A stretch of DNA of 64,000 nucleotides from Vibrio sp. 99-70-13A1 (lineage in GTDB: Bacteria > Pseudomonadota > Gammaproteobacteria > Enterobacterales > Vibrionaceae). Below the pieces are notes generated by a model. The model worked only from the letters and a program-made list of their open reading frames with translations, did not search any database and had not been told where the DNA came from. Both the position numbers and the translations under genes were made by a program. Positions within the stretch are counted from its first letter, which is position 1, and each line of letters opens with the position of its first letter. Of this stretch, positions 54,467 through 63,897 are shown piece by piece. The stretch is taken from the NCBI RefSeq assembly GCF_013114625.1, contig NZ_VTXD01000003.1, positions 124,001 through 188,000 on the forward strand. Reading direction: 5' to 3'.

Positions 54467-55297
54467 TTATTGGTTTTCCCAAGGTATTGCTTTTTTTAGT
54501 ATTTTGTCGGTGATGAAATAAAGCGAGATGGATAGCACCGCCAGAATGAAAAGGGCGGCAAACATTTCATCAATGATCATTCGCGCGTTCGCTTGTAGCA
54601 TTAAATATCCGAGCCCAGCACTAGAGCCGACCCACTCGCCTACGACTGCGCCAATTGGGGCAATGACAACGGCGACACGTATTCCAGAGGCTAATGTTGG
54701 CAATGCTGCTGGCAATTGAATATGTCGCAGTAATTGCCATTTTGATGCGCCCATTGTTTTAGCAAGATCTAAGTAGCCCGTTGGCGTGTTTCTTAATCCG
54801 TCATAACAACAAGTGGTGACAGGGAAGAAGATAATGATGGCTGCCATCACGACTTTAGATGCCATGCCATAGCCTAACCAAAGCATTAAAACTGGGGCGA
54901 TAGCAAAAACAGGAATGGCTTGGCTGGCAATTAAAATAGGCAGTAACCAGCGTTTGAGCGGCTCAAACATCAACATTTGCAACGCGAAAAATAGCCCCAT
55001 AGAAAGCCCAAGCAGTAAACCGAATATGATTTCTTGAGCGGTCACCCATGTGTGCTTGAGTAACACGTCATGCCTTTCAATAAGCTTTATCATGACTTCT
55101 AGCGGTGCTGGTAATATGAAGCTCGGCATGGCAAACACCGTTACCACGAGCTGCCATAAACCTAACACCACGGTGGCACTTATCAGCAAACGTACCGCAG
55201 GGTGGGTGCCTTGTTTTTGGTTAAGCTTTGTTTCAACTAGTTTTGTCTCAACTGACGTCGTATTTTGTAATGTGTGATTACCGGTTTGGTTACTCAT
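54467..55297 (-). CDS. thiX: ThiX, ABC permease for thiamine precursor
   Basis: A 276-aa inner-membrane permease of the nitrate/sulfonate/taurine class: about six helices, coupling segment GASKWQLLRHIQLPAALPTLASG. ATG at 55297 is seven bases after GGAG; an upstream in-frame ATG at 55351 would lie deep inside the ATPase gene. Overlaps the ATPase end by 8 bp. Confidence 0.9.
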   Translation of the reverse strand: MSNQTGNHTLQNTTSVETKLVETKLNQKQGTHPAVRLLISATVVLGLWQLVVTVFAMPSFILPAPLEVMIKLIERHDVLLKHTWVTAQEIIFGLLLGLSMGLFFALQMLMFEPLKRWLLPILIASQAIPVFAIAPVLMLWLGYGMASKVVMAAIIIFFPVTTCCYDGLRNTPTGYLDLAKTMGASKWQLLRHIQLPAALPTLASGIRVAVVIAPIGAVVGEWVGSSAGLGYLMLQANARMIIDEMFAALFILAVLSISLYFITDKILKKAIPWENQ

Positions 55298-56144
55298 AGT
55301 CACGCTCCAGCTGATTGAGGATCGCTTGTTGGAGTTGTGCGCACTCCGCATCTATCTCTCTAGGCGGGCAAGTTGAAGGCACAGAAAGAGGGTGAGCATT
55401 AGCAGGGGTGCCTTGCAATACATACAAGTTATTTGCTAAACGAACCGCTTCTTGGGGATCATGAGTAATCAGCACAACGGTTTTATCTTGAAGTAATTCA
55501 CAGGCTAGTGTTTGCAGCTTGTGCCTAGTGACAGCATCAAGCGCAGAGAATGGTTCATCCATCAATACGACGGGTTTGTCTTGCATCAGCGTTCGAGCTA
55601 ATGCAACGCGCTGGCGCATGCCCCCAGAAAGTTGAGCAGGTTTTGCATCTGCGTAGTCAGCCAGCCCTACTGCTTTTAAGAGTGTGAGAGCCTTTGCTTG
55701 AACATTGTTAGCTGAAGTAGCTCGCTTGGAATGAGAGCCGTTAGACTGAGTCATAAAACGTTCACTCAAACAGACGTTATCTATCACTGAAAGCCAAGGC
55801 AGAAGAAGGTCTTGCTGCGCCATGTAGGCGATACGACCCTGCAAAGGCAGGGTGTCTGAGGTAGACAGTGAGCCATTCCATTCGACTTTGTCTTCTAGCA
55901 AACCAGCTAAATAACGTAAGACGGTGGTTTTCCCGCAACCACTTCGACCAAGTAGTACCGTCCATTTCCCAGCTTCAAGGTGTAAATGCAGGTTAGCTAA
56001 GGTGTCCACAGCACTGTCGTGGTAGCGCAAGCTGGCGTTGCTTATTTCAATACCGACTTTTAACTGGCTTGTATGGTCTACGTGAACTGGTTTCTTTGGC
56101 TGACATTCAGGTGCTTCCTGTATGTCAGCAGTATTAGCGGACAT
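55290..56144 (-). CDS. thiZ: ThiZ, ABC ATPase for thiamine precursor
   Basis: A 284-aa ATPase with Walker A GRSGCGKTT (near 68), signature LSGGMRQR and Walker B VVLMDEPFSALD. ATG choice among 56144, 56150 and 56159 is uncertain; I use 56144, seven bases from AGGG. It overlaps the thiD 3' end by 11 bp, tying it to that gene. Completes the ThiXYZ importer. Confidence 0.88.
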   Translation of the reverse strand: MSANTADIQEAPECQPKKPVHVDHTSQLKVGIEISNASLRYHDSAVDTLANLHLHLEAGKWTVLLGRSGCGKTTVLRYLAGLLEDKVEWNGSLSTSDTLPLQGRIAYMAQQDLLLPWLSVIDNVCLSERFMTQSNGSHSKRATSANNVQAKALTLLKAVGLADYADAKPAQLSGGMRQRVALARTLMQDKPVVLMDEPFSALDAVTRHKLQTLACELLQDKTVVLITHDPQEAVRLANNLYVLQGTPANAHPLSVPSTCPPREIDAECAQLQQAILNQLERDYE

Positions 56145-57009
56145 CAGCATGCCCTGCATAGAAGTGGTTTACTGGTCCATGCCCTTGCCCAACCTGTAGT
56201 TTATCCGCGTGAGCAATCGCTTCAGATATGTATTGTTTACCTAAATTAACGGCTTGGCTTAATTCATTACCTTGGGCAAGAAAAGACGCAATAGCAGAAG
56301 AAAGAGTACAACCAGTACCATGCGTATTTTTGGTCGGGCAACGCTTTGCACTGATTAGAGATGAGCTACTAGGTAGTATGAGCAAATCATTACTGTTTTC
56401 GTCTTTCTCTAAATGCCCGCCTTTCAGTAACACTGCTTTTGCCCCTAATGCTCTTAACTCTTCAATCATGCCTTGCATGTCAGATTCGCTTTCAGGAACG
56501 GGCTTTCCTGTTAAAGCGGCACCTTCCGGTAGGTTCGGGGTGATAATATCCGCGAGTGGAATTAGCTCATTTTTCAATGTGCTGATAGCCGATTCTTTCA
56601 GCAGTAAATCACCGCTGGTCGCTACCATTACTGGGTCGATAACTAAATGTTTAGGTTGGTACTGCTTAATTTTTTCGGCAACAACTTTGATGATCTCAGA
56701 GTCTGCCAGCATGCCGACTTTGACTGCCACAATATTTAGATCGGTGAAAACAGCGTCTAACTGGCTTGCCACGTGTTCTAAGGGGATGGGGAAAATGGCA
56801 GATACGCCTTGAGTGTTTTGCGAAGTGATAGCTGTGATGACAGAGCAAGCGAAGCTGCCAGTTGCAGACATGGCTTTGATATCAGCTTGAATACCCGCGC
56901 CGCCGCCACTGTCTGAACCTGCGATGGTTAAAACGATCGGTGTCGTTAAATCTGAAATGGTATTTTTTGAAAGGTATTCTGAATGAAGCGATTGTATTGA
57001 TGATGTCAT
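56134..57009 (-). CDS. thiD: HMP/HMP-phosphate kinase
   Basis: A 291-aa kinase phosphorylating hydroxymethylpyrimidine twice. Motifs: LTIAGSDSGGGAGIQADIKAM near residue 27, LVIDPVMVATSGD, ITPNLPEGAALTG and the HGTGCTLSSAIASFLAQG anion hole. First gene after the TPP riboswitch. Its ribosome site AGGAG can pair within a hairpin (57015-57040). The N-terminal 20 residues extend beyond the common family start. Confidence 0.95.
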   Translation of the reverse strand: MTSSIQSLHSEYLSKNTISDLTTPIVLTIAGSDSGGGAGIQADIKAMSATGSFACSVITAITSQNTQGVSAIFPIPLEHVASQLDAVFTDLNIVAVKVGMLADSEIIKVVAEKIKQYQPKHLVIDPVMVATSGDLLLKESAISTLKNELIPLADIITPNLPEGAALTGKPVPESESDMQGMIEELRALGAKAVLLKGGHLEKDENSNDLLILPSSSSLISAKRCPTKNTHGTGCTLSSAIASFLAQGNELSQAVNLGKQYISEAIAHADKLQVGQGHGPVNHFYAGHADVR

Positions 57010-57014
57010 GATGG

Positions 57015-57040
57015 CTCCTACTGTCGAAAAGACGCAGGAG
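57015..57040 (-). promoter_or_regulatory. Hairpin hiding the thiD ribosome-binding site
   Basis: On the minus strand CTCCT and AGGAG pair around an inner GTC/GAC stem and a TTTTC loop. AGGAG is the thiD ribosome site six bases from the ATG. This is the likely expression platform of the upstream TPP riboswitch. Confidence 0.7.
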
Positions 57041-57123
57041 AACAGGCATAGATCGATGAAAGGCGTGCAGTGAGAACAATGGGTGAAGACCCTATTGAAG
57101 TACTACGCAGATCAATGCTTATA

Positions 57124-57215
57124 GTTCCCTACGCCAGTGCTAACTGAATCAGGTTCAACGGGTCTCGAATTACGATCTCAGCAAATACAGATAACTGCAT
57201 TTGCCCCCCGACTAT
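57124..57215 (-). ncRNA. TPP riboswitch (thi box)
   Basis: Read on the minus strand, the conserved elements appear in order: a GGGG/GCAAATGC stem, CTGAGA, GACCCGTTGAACCTGA, and GCACTGGCGTAGGGAA. These are the hallmark thi-box parts. It lies about 115 nt before thiD and controls the thi salvage operon by TPP. Confidence 0.95.
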
Positions 57216-57344
57216 TGAGCATAATCATAACAGTAGTGTTGCTGTGGGTGTACTTGTTTTAAAATTAATTGCTTCAGAAATAATTGCTTCAAAAATAATT
57301 AGTTTTAAAAATAACAATTGAGCGAACTTTATATTGAGTAAACT

Positions 57345-58160
57345 TTAAGATTCGTTGGTTTTAGTTTCAGGGTGTGCCACGAAAGGAACTTTTTTAATAA
57401 AGAGTTTCAAAGCCTGGTAATAGATACCAAACACAATTTTAAAGGTCATGGATGGAATGCTGAGTAAAGTATTCCATAAATCTCTTGGAGAAATAGGTCT
57501 TTTAGATAGGGCTAATGTCGCGTCGAAGACCTTGCGTTCTATATTTTGGTCATTGGGTTTATGATTTTCGATATGGACCAACGTGCTGTGGGCTGGTGGT
57601 TTAATCTGCCAGTGATACATCATATTAAGATCCATAAAAGGAGAGACATGAAAGTCTTTTTTTACTTTCATCTCTTTCGCCATATCAATCAAATAATAGT
57701 GCCTTTGACGCCAAGGCGTGTTACTAACCTCGGCCAGCATGTATTGGCAATCACCTTTTGAGTCGTAGCAAAAATAGCAATTGATTGGGCTAAAGTAGAG
57801 CCCTAAGCAGCGGCATTGCACTAGCATTGTTACTTTGTTTTCGGTATCCCAACTCCCACCTAATAGCTTTACTTTATCTGAGATTCGGTTCTTTAAATTA
57901 CCGGGCTCGTTCCTAATGTAATCAGACTCCACAAATCGAATGGGATTAAACCATTTCAGCCCAAAAACAAGGCTGCGCGATGTGGTTTTAGCCAACTCAT
58001 CAAGGTCGATACCCATCATGAACAGTTGATAGCTGAACTTATGGGTAATCTCACCGAAACGGCGGTGGCGGACATTGCCCCAATAAATGCCGCTGAACTC
58101 ATCTTCGCTGCGTGCTGAGTTATCGCGTGCAGAACTAGAGTGTGTTGAGTTCGTTTTCAT
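57345..58160 (-). CDS. DUF1365 family protein
   Basis: A 271-aa protein of DUF1365, found next to FAD-dependent oxidoreductases and Cfa-type methyltransferases in lipid-modification clusters. Motifs: GNVRHRRFGEITHKFSYQLF, PINCYFCYD and the SPFMDLNMMYHW stretch. The Ser/Thr-rich first 15 residues are not conserved. It overlaps the FAD oxidoreductase by 4 bp. Here it is the last gene of its operon; cfa, the usual next gene, is 16 kb further on. Confidence 0.9.
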   Translation of the reverse strand: MKTNSTHSSSARDNSARSEDEFSGIYWGNVRHRRFGEITHKFSYQLFMMGIDLDELAKTTSRSLVFGLKWFNPIRFVESDYIRNEPGNLKNRISDKVKLLGGSWDTENKVTMLVQCRCLGLYFSPINCYFCYDSKGDCQYMLAEVSNTPWRQRHYYLIDMAKEMKVKKDFHVSPFMDLNMMYHWQIKPPAHSTLVHIENHKPNDQNIERKVFDATLALSKRPISPRDLWNTLLSIPSMTFKIVFGIYYQALKLFIKKVPFVAHPETKTNES

Positions 58161-59422
58161 AAACCGAGACCAAAACGTTTAGTCACATCTAAAGCGCTGC
58201 GTACGCCGTCTTCATGAAAGCCGTTATACCAGTACGCTCCAGCAAAGTGGCAGCCATTTTTTCCACAAATTAGCTCGCGTTTATGCTGCGCGGCAACCGT
58301 TGTGGTATTTAGAACTGGGTGATGATAAACGTAGCTTCTGATGATTTTACTTGGGTCAATAGCTTCACTCTGGTTAAGCGTTACGCAGAAGGTGTCGTCG
58401 CTTTCAATGCCTTGCAGAATGTTCATGTTGTAAGTCACGCAGGCTGGTCGTTGGCTATTACCATCCAGCATGTAATTCCAACTTGCCCACGCTAATTTTC
58501 TATCAGGAAGTAAGCTAAGGTCAGTATGTAAAATTACTTCATTTCGACTGTAAGGTATCGCGCCTAATACTTCATTTTCTTGAGGTGTTGGTGCTTCAAG
58601 TAAGCTCAATGCTTGATCGGAATGACAGGCAAAAATGACATCATCAAAGCTTTGTCTTTCACCGTTTTCAAACTCAATGATGATTTCTGGGTTCGTGCTA
58701 GATTCATCACGAATCACTTTGTTGATCGAGGTGTTTGTCTGAACTGGTTTTTTTAATCGTGACAGAATGACATCGACATAAGAGCGGGACCCTTTTGGAA
58801 TGACATACCATTGCGGGCGGTTAACAATGTCCAATAGACCGTGGTTATAGAAAAATTGGATAAAAAACTTAAGCTCAAACTGTTCCATTTCATTCAGGCT
58901 GGTTGACCAAATTGCAGCACCCATAGGTAAAATGTAGTGCTGGCTGAAAAAATCAGAGAAGCTATTGGATTTAAGAAAATCACCTAACGTGACATCTTCA
59001 GGGAAGTCATTCGCTTCATAAGCCTGCTTACATAGCTTATTAAATTTGATGATTTCTGAAATTAGTTTCCAAAATTTTGGTTTGAAAACATTGCGTCTTT
59101 GAGCAAATAGCGAGTTAATTCCGTGCCCGTTGTATTCAAACTTAGTTGTGGTGTTATGCACACTAAAGCTCATTTCTGTAGGCTGTCGCTCAACGCCTAA
59201 TTGAATGAGTAATTGATTAAAATTTGGATAAGTTCGGTCATTAAAAACAATGAAGCCCGTGTCAATAGAGTAATCTTTGCCTTTATGCTCTATATCAACC
59301 GTCGCGGTGTGCCCGCCTACGTAGTCATTCTTTTCAAATACTGTTACGTCATGGTATTCATCTAATACATGGGCACAAGTTAACCCAGAAATTCCAGATC
59401 CAATAATAGCGATTCTTTTCAT
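58157..59422 (-). CDS. FAD-dependent oxidoreductase (amine-oxidase fold)
   Basis: A 421-aa flavoprotein with N-terminal dinucleotide-binding motif GSGISGLT (residues 8-15) followed by VFEKNDYVGGHTATVD. It belongs to the NAD(P)-binding/squalene-type desaturase-like group accompanying DUF1365 and Cfa. Likely oxidises or desaturates a lipid. Overlaps DUF1365 by 4 bp and lies 3 bp after the SDR gene. Confidence 0.92.
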   Translation of the reverse strand: MKRIAIIGSGISGLTCAHVLDEYHDVTVFEKNDYVGGHTATVDIEHKGKDYSIDTGFIVFNDRTYPNFNQLLIQLGVERQPTEMSFSVHNTTTKFEYNGHGINSLFAQRRNVFKPKFWKLISEIIKFNKLCKQAYEANDFPEDVTLGDFLKSNSFSDFFSQHYILPMGAAIWSTSLNEMEQFELKFFIQFFYNHGLLDIVNRPQWYVIPKGSRSYVDVILSRLKKPVQTNTSINKVIRDESSTNPEIIIEFENGERQSFDDVIFACHSDQALSLLEAPTPQENEVLGAIPYSRNEVILHTDLSLLPDRKLAWASWNYMLDGNSQRPACVTYNMNILQGIESDDTFCVTLNQSEAIDPSKIIRSYVYHHPVLNTTTVAAQHKRELICGKNGCHFAGAYWYNGFHEDGVRSALDVTKRFGLGL

Positions 59423-59425
59423 TTG

Positions 59426-60148
59426 CTAACCCATCCTTGTTGCAAGTTTTTGCCAGAGTGACGTTGGGAGAAATCGTAGGCATTTCATGATGAAAATAAA
59501 CCTTCTCGGAAAGCTGATATCTGCCTTGCCTTGTTCAATGCCTTTTATGATTCTTTGAGTCGCTTGTTCGCTGCTTATCAGCATTGGCATTGAGAAAGTA
59601 TTACGATCTGTGAGAGGGGTTTCAACAAACCCAGGGTGAACTAAAGTGACGTTAATATTGTGTGGAGCAAGCGTCACAGACAGTGTGTTACCTAAATAGC
59701 TTAGCCCCGCTTTTGATGCGCCATAAGCTTCTGCTCTTGGTAGGGGTAATAAGCTTGCACTAGAACTGACGAGTACCAAGCGACCACCCGGTTGAATGTG
59801 CTTAAGCCAGGTTTGTAGAGCATAACCAATGGATATTAGGTTAACGTTGATAATGCGCTCAAACATTTGAGCGTCAAAATTGAGTGGGTCGTCGATGTAT
59901 TCACAGTCCCCAGCATTGAGAATCAGTAAATCAATAGGTTCTTGATTCTCAAGAGAAGGGTAGTTGTGATAGTCGGTAAGATCGAAGCATAAAGGCGTGA
60001 TAGTCGCATGTGAAGGTAACTGCTCAATCAGCTTATTTAATTTAGGCTGGCTGCGGCCACAAGCAATCACTTCATGACCTTGATTGGCGTAGCTAACGGA
60101 TAATGAGTGCCCAATCCCAGAAGTGGCACCTGTGATTAAAATACGCAT
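59426..60148 (-). CDS. Short-chain dehydrogenase/reductase of the ChrR operon
   Basis: A 240-aa NADP-type SDR: TGATSGIG at residues 6-13, NAG at about 86, serine in SSSASLL and active-site YGASK (Tyr-x3-Lys). Its ATG shares one base with the end of the SnoaL-like gene. Probably part of the photo-oxidative lipid pathway. Confidence 0.9.
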   Translation of the reverse strand: MRILITGATSGIGHSLSVSYANQGHEVIACGRSQPKLNKLIEQLPSHATITPLCFDLTDYHNYPSLENQEPIDLLILNAGDCEYIDDPLNFDAQMFERIINVNLISIGYALQTWLKHIQPGGRLVLVSSSASLLPLPRAEAYGASKAGLSYLGNTLSVTLAPHNINVTLVHPGFVETPLTDRNTFSMPMLISSEQATQRIIKGIEQGKADISFPRRFIFIMKCLRFLPTSLWQKLATRMG

Positions 60149-60582
60149 TATTGGCTCGCTCTTTTCTTGATGGCTTTAACTGCAGATCCAAGTAATGGGA
60201 TATGCTCATAAAGCATGGCGCCAACATCAAGGTAGTCTTGATGGAAAATGACCAAGTCATCTTGTTCTTTTAAGTGAGAGTGACCTTGAACAGTGATTGG
60301 GTTTTGACCATTCAACTGTTTATGAACAAAGGTCATTTTCCAATATACCGCGGCTTCGCCACTTTGTGATTCAAATGCATGCTCAATGATGAAATTACAG
60401 CTCGTCACTTTTGTGTATATTTGCTCAAAATAGTGAGTTAAAGCGGGTAGTCCATTAACGCGATGCATAGGGTCTTTGAACTCAATATCAGGATGATAAA
60501 CTGATTTGAGTGAATCAAAGTCAGTCGTTCCAAGTTCTTGGTATACATCTAAAAAATTTTTTAGCCAAACCGAATTATCCAT
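60148..60582 (-). CDS. SnoaL-like (NTF2-fold) protein
   Basis: A 144-aa protein with the NTF2-like cone fold: NFLDVYQELGTTDFDSLKSVYHPDIEFKDPMHR is the typical opening. Ligand or reaction unknown. It lies between photolyase and SDR genes, as in other vibrios' light-response clusters. Confidence 0.86.
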   Translation of the reverse strand: MDNSVWLKNFLDVYQELGTTDFDSLKSVYHPDIEFKDPMHRVNGLPALTHYFEQIYTKVTSCNFIIEHAFESQSGEAAVYWKMTFVHKQLNGQNPITVQGHSHLKEQDDLVIFHQDYLDVGAMLYEHIPLLGSAVKAIKKRASQ

Positions 60583-60611
60583 AATCAGCGTTCCAACCCT
60601 TGTTTATTCCT

Positions 60612-62048
60612 TTACTTAAAGAAAGCTAATGCTCTCAGTCTGGCTTGTTTATGCTCCACTATTGGTGCCCAATACTGGTCTTGATCTGGATGCTTTTTCA
60701 GATAGTCATGAGGAAAGTGAATATCTTTATCAGGCAGATCGGCAAGCTCTGGTAGATATCTACGAATGAAAATACCTTTTGGATCAAATCTTTCGCTCTG
60801 CGTGATTGGATTAAATATCCTAAAGTAAGGCTGAGCGTCACAACCAGTGCTGGCAGCCCATTGCCAGCCGCCATTGTTGGCGCTGAAATCACCATCGATG
60901 AGATGAGACATGAAGAAGTGTTCTCCCCATCGCCAGTCAATGAGTAAGTGCTTGGTTAGAAAGCTCGCAACAATCATTCTTAGGCGGTTATGCATCCATC
61001 CTGTCGTGGTAAGTTGTCTCATAGCAGCATCAACAATTGGGTAGCCAGTTTTACCTTCGCACCATGCTTTGAAGCTTTGGTGGTCTGGGTGCCACATTAA
61101 ACCATCGTATTTGGTTTGGAAGTTATTTCCTTTAGCGAGCTGCGGGTAATGGAACAACAAGTGTTTGTAGAAGTCTCGCCAGATTAATTCATTGAGCCAC
61201 GAAAATGCCGAATGTTGAGTGTCGAACAAAACGTCAGGGTTCTGCTGAATCAACTGTATTGCCAACCAGCGCGGACTAATTGCACCAATAGCAAGGTAAG
61301 GGGATAACCCGGATGTTCCTTTTATTGACGGAATGTCTCTATTACCGTGATAGCTAGAGACTTTATTTGCAAGAAAATCAGGAATGACATGTTCAATAAT
61401 TTTTTCGCTTAGTGGCCAGCGATCTGATGATTGGCGAGGATAGTCTATATCCCAACGCGACTCTGAGTTTATATGCGAAGGGCTACTGGCTTCGTTTATT
61501 TCATGCGTATTTGCATTGTGTATTACTGGATTTGACCGAGACGATGGAGATGGGCTGCACTCGATACCTGTTTGCTGAACGCGCTTCAACCAAGCGTTTT
61601 TGAAAGGCGTGAATACCTTAAACATCTCACCTTGTTTATTGAGTACTTTTCCTAAAGGCACAATAGTGTCACTTTGAAAGATTTCTAAATGTAAGCCTTG
61701 CTCAATAACTTGTTTATCGCGGTTTACCTCATCGCATTCAGGTTCGGTATTGGCGAAGATGCGGCCGATATTATTGTCTGAGCAGAATGTTTTTAATTGC
61801 GTGATTTGATCTGCAAAATCGGTGGCGTTGATGTGGGTTAACGCTATGCCGAGTTCATGCAATTGTTCCGATAACTGCTGCAAATGGCGACACATCAAAT
61901 CTGCTTTAATCGGTGCAAGATGATGTTGCTTCCATTGCAGAGGTGTCGAGATGAAAACAGCGCGTGTAGCGCCGTTTTCTATTGCTGCGACTAAGGCTGG
62001 GTTGTCATGAGTTCTTAGATCTCGCCTTATCCAAAGTATGTTGTTCAA
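60612..62048 (-). CDS. phrB: Deoxyribodipyrimidine photolyase
   Basis: A 478-aa class I CPD photolyase: N-terminal antenna domain (ILWIRRDLRTHDNPAL), FAD domain with the strong signature NNGGWQWAASTGCDAQPYFRIFNP and ARG-rich DNA groove. A low-complexity insert of about 45 residues (SPSPSSRSNPVI to SESRW, near 160-205) joins the two domains. It overlaps the DUF523 gene by 4 bp. Repairs UV dimers using blue light; regulated with ChrR. Confidence 0.94.
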   Translation of the reverse strand: MNNILWIRRDLRTHDNPALVAAIENGATRAVFISTPLQWKQHHLAPIKADLMCRHLQQLSEQLHELGIALTHINATDFADQITQLKTFCSDNNIGRIFANTEPECDEVNRDKQVIEQGLHLEIFQSDTIVPLGKVLNKQGEMFKVFTPFKNAWLKRVQQTGIECSPSPSSRSNPVIHNANTHEINEASSPSHINSESRWDIDYPRQSSDRWPLSEKIIEHVIPDFLANKVSSYHGNRDIPSIKGTSGLSPYLAIGAISPRWLAIQLIQQNPDVLFDTQHSAFSWLNELIWRDFYKHLLFHYPQLAKGNNFQTKYDGLMWHPDHQSFKAWCEGKTGYPIVDAAMRQLTTTGWMHNRLRMIVASFLTKHLLIDWRWGEHFFMSHLIDGDFSANNGGWQWAASTGCDAQPYFRIFNPITQSERFDPKGIFIRRYLPELADLPDKDIHFPHDYLKKHPDQDQYWAPIVEHKQARLRALAFFK

Positions 62049-62992
62049 TAGCCGTATCTCAGTTTAAGTTCTTGAGGGTGCGGGTTAAGGTACACTTGCG
62101 TTTGTAAGTACTCGTTCGGGTATTCAATTAAATAGTGATTAATCAATGTCAGTGGAACAAGTAGCGGAATCAACCCTTCACGGAAGTCATTAATCTGGGT
62201 CGATAGCTCTTGCCTATGAACACTGGTCAGTTGCTTCTTGAAGTAGCCTTGTAGATGCTGCAAGGTATTCGCATGGCTTCCTCGGTTAGCATGATGAGAT
62301 AAAGCTTCCATCAACCCTGTAATGTATTGTTTAGCCATGGTATCCACATCAAGCTCTGCATTCGCAAGCAGTTGCCCAAGCTTTTTATAGCCTTCAATAT
62401 GATGGCTCATCACTAGATATTTGTGTGCACTGTGGAATTGGATGAGCTTATGTTTGGTGATGCCTTCATCAACCAAGTTCAACCACTTTGAATAGGTAAA
62501 CACGCGAGTCATGAAGTTTTCTTTGAGAACCGGATCATTCAATCTTCCATTTTCTTCGACTGGAAGTAATGGGTTGCCATTCATGATTTGCTGGGTAAAT
62601 AGACCAACACCAGTGGACTCTGAACCTCTACCGTGGTGGTGATACACTTTCACACGTTCCATCCCGCATGTCGGGCTTTTTTGACACACGATGAAACCGG
62701 CTAAGTGCTGGCTTTTTTCTGAATGCTTTTGGCCAAACTCGATAAGTTCTTGTGTCACATCTCCTGAACCATCAGGGCGAGAAACATGAATCACATTGTC
62801 CAAACCTCTTGTTTGGCGAATGGTTGGTCGAGGGGTAGGCAAACCAACACCCATTTCAGGGCATACTGGTTCTAGTTCTACATAATCCGCGAGATCTTCT
62901 GTACAAAAACGCGATTTCTTATGTCCTGTGTCAAAGCGTACTTTTTGCCCTGCCACGCACGCACTGATGCCTATTTTAATTTTCTTTTCCAT
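62045..62992 (-). CDS. DUF523/DUF1722 (YbgA-like) protein
   Basis: A 315-aa two-domain protein: DUF523 (residues about 1-150, IGISACVAGQKVRFDTGHK, CVCPEMGVGLPTPRP-type region with Cys) and DUF1722 (about 190-305, YLVMSHHIEGYKKLGQLL). YbgA neighbours photolyase in E. coli too. Cysteines near the start and in VCQKSPTCGM suggest an iron-sulfur cluster. Function unproven, possibly radical or nucleotide repair. Confidence 0.9.
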   Translation of the reverse strand: MEKKIKIGISACVAGQKVRFDTGHKKSRFCTEDLADYVELEPVCPEMGVGLPTPRPTIRQTRGLDNVIHVSRPDGSGDVTQELIEFGQKHSEKSQHLAGFIVCQKSPTCGMERVKVYHHHGRGSESTGVGLFTQQIMNGNPLLPVEENGRLNDPVLKENFMTRVFTYSKWLNLVDEGITKHKLIQFHSAHKYLVMSHHIEGYKKLGQLLANAELDVDTMAKQYITGLMEALSHHANRGSHANTLQHLQGYFKKQLTSVHRQELSTQINDFREGLIPLLVPLTLINHYLIEYPNEYLQTQVYLNPHPQELKLRYGY

Positions 62993-63102
62993 TGCTTATC
63001 TCCCTCAAGCCAGTGTCTCTATTTTATTGTCGTTTTTATTGCTGCTCTTTTATTTTAGCTGGTACTTCGCTCGACACTTCATTTAGATAGAGTGCTTAAT
63101 CA

Positions 63103-63897
63103 TTAATAGATGTATTTACCTAGTGGGTTAAATAGCTGGCTAACCCCTTTAGTAAAATGAAGTGCATCGCTAGATACAGTTAAGCATACGCAACCTTCTT
63201 GTGTCACTGGGTTATGCGTGTGTTTGCCGTCTAACCACACAAAATCACCTGCCGAATAGTGCCCCATTTCATCATCAAAGCTGCCTTGCAACAGTAATGT
63301 AATTTCAAAGCCTTTGTGTGTGTGTGAAGGTACTTGACCTCCTTCAGCGATATGCAGCAAGCTGGCATGTCGTGGGCCATCTTCAAAGTCTAGTCGTGCC
63401 CGAGAAATTTTCCCTAGACCTAACCACTCTTTTCGTACAACTGAATGCAATGCTCTTGGCATAGTAAAAGACTGCCCAGCCACTTCGATTTCCATAGTTT
63501 CGGTGGGTGCTGCAGTTTGAGCTAAATCTGTATTGGCGGTGATTTGGCTGATCATGTCTAAATCCATAAGATTCAGCATGTCGTCATTCTTATCGCTCTC
63601 ATCATTCTGAGTTTGTGCAAAAATAGCGTCAAAATTGATGGCTACATCTATATTGGTTTCATCAACATTATTGTTTTCATCATCATTGCTTTCAACATCG
63701 AGGCGATTTTCATTGTTCTCATCTGTCTCGATTGGCTCAAATAAAGCCTGCGCAGCTTGCTCTGTTAGTTGGGCAACGGTTGCTTGGCATTCGGCGCACA
63801 TTTCTACGTGACTTGCGACAACCAGTGAAATCGAATCTGGAAGAGTTCCTGCAACAAATTCTTTAAGTACATTAAAGTTTGGGTGATGTTTAATCAT
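63103..63897 (-). CDS. chrR: ChrR-type zinc anti-sigma factor with cupin domain
   Basis: A 264-aa anti-sigma factor that holds the ECF sigma factor inactive until singlet oxygen or organic peroxides appear. The N-terminal zinc domain has H30-x3-C34-x2-C37. The C-terminal cupin has PSHTHKGFEITLLLQG and DGKHTHNP. Between them (residues about 53-115) is an Asp/Glu/Asn-rich linker, which makes it about 50 residues longer than Rhodobacter ChrR. It overlaps the sigma gene by 8 bp. Confidence 0.92.
   Translation of the reverse strand: MIKHHPNFNVLKEFVAGTLPDSISLVVASHVEMCAECQATVAQLTEQAAQALFEPIETDENNENRLDVESNDDENNNVDETNIDVAINFDAIFAQTQNDESDKNDDMLNLMDLDMISQITANTDLAQTAAPTETMEIEVAGQSFTMPRALHSVVRKEWLGLGKISRARLDFEDGPRHASLLHIAEGGQVPSHTHKGFEITLLLQGSFDDEMGHYSAGDFVWLDGKHTHNPVTQEGCVCLTVSSDALHFTKGVSQLFNPLGKYIY

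Noticed and set aside
56228..56812. 194-codon plus-strand frame opposite thiD
   Set aside because: Antisense shadow of thiD, whose motifs are all intact.
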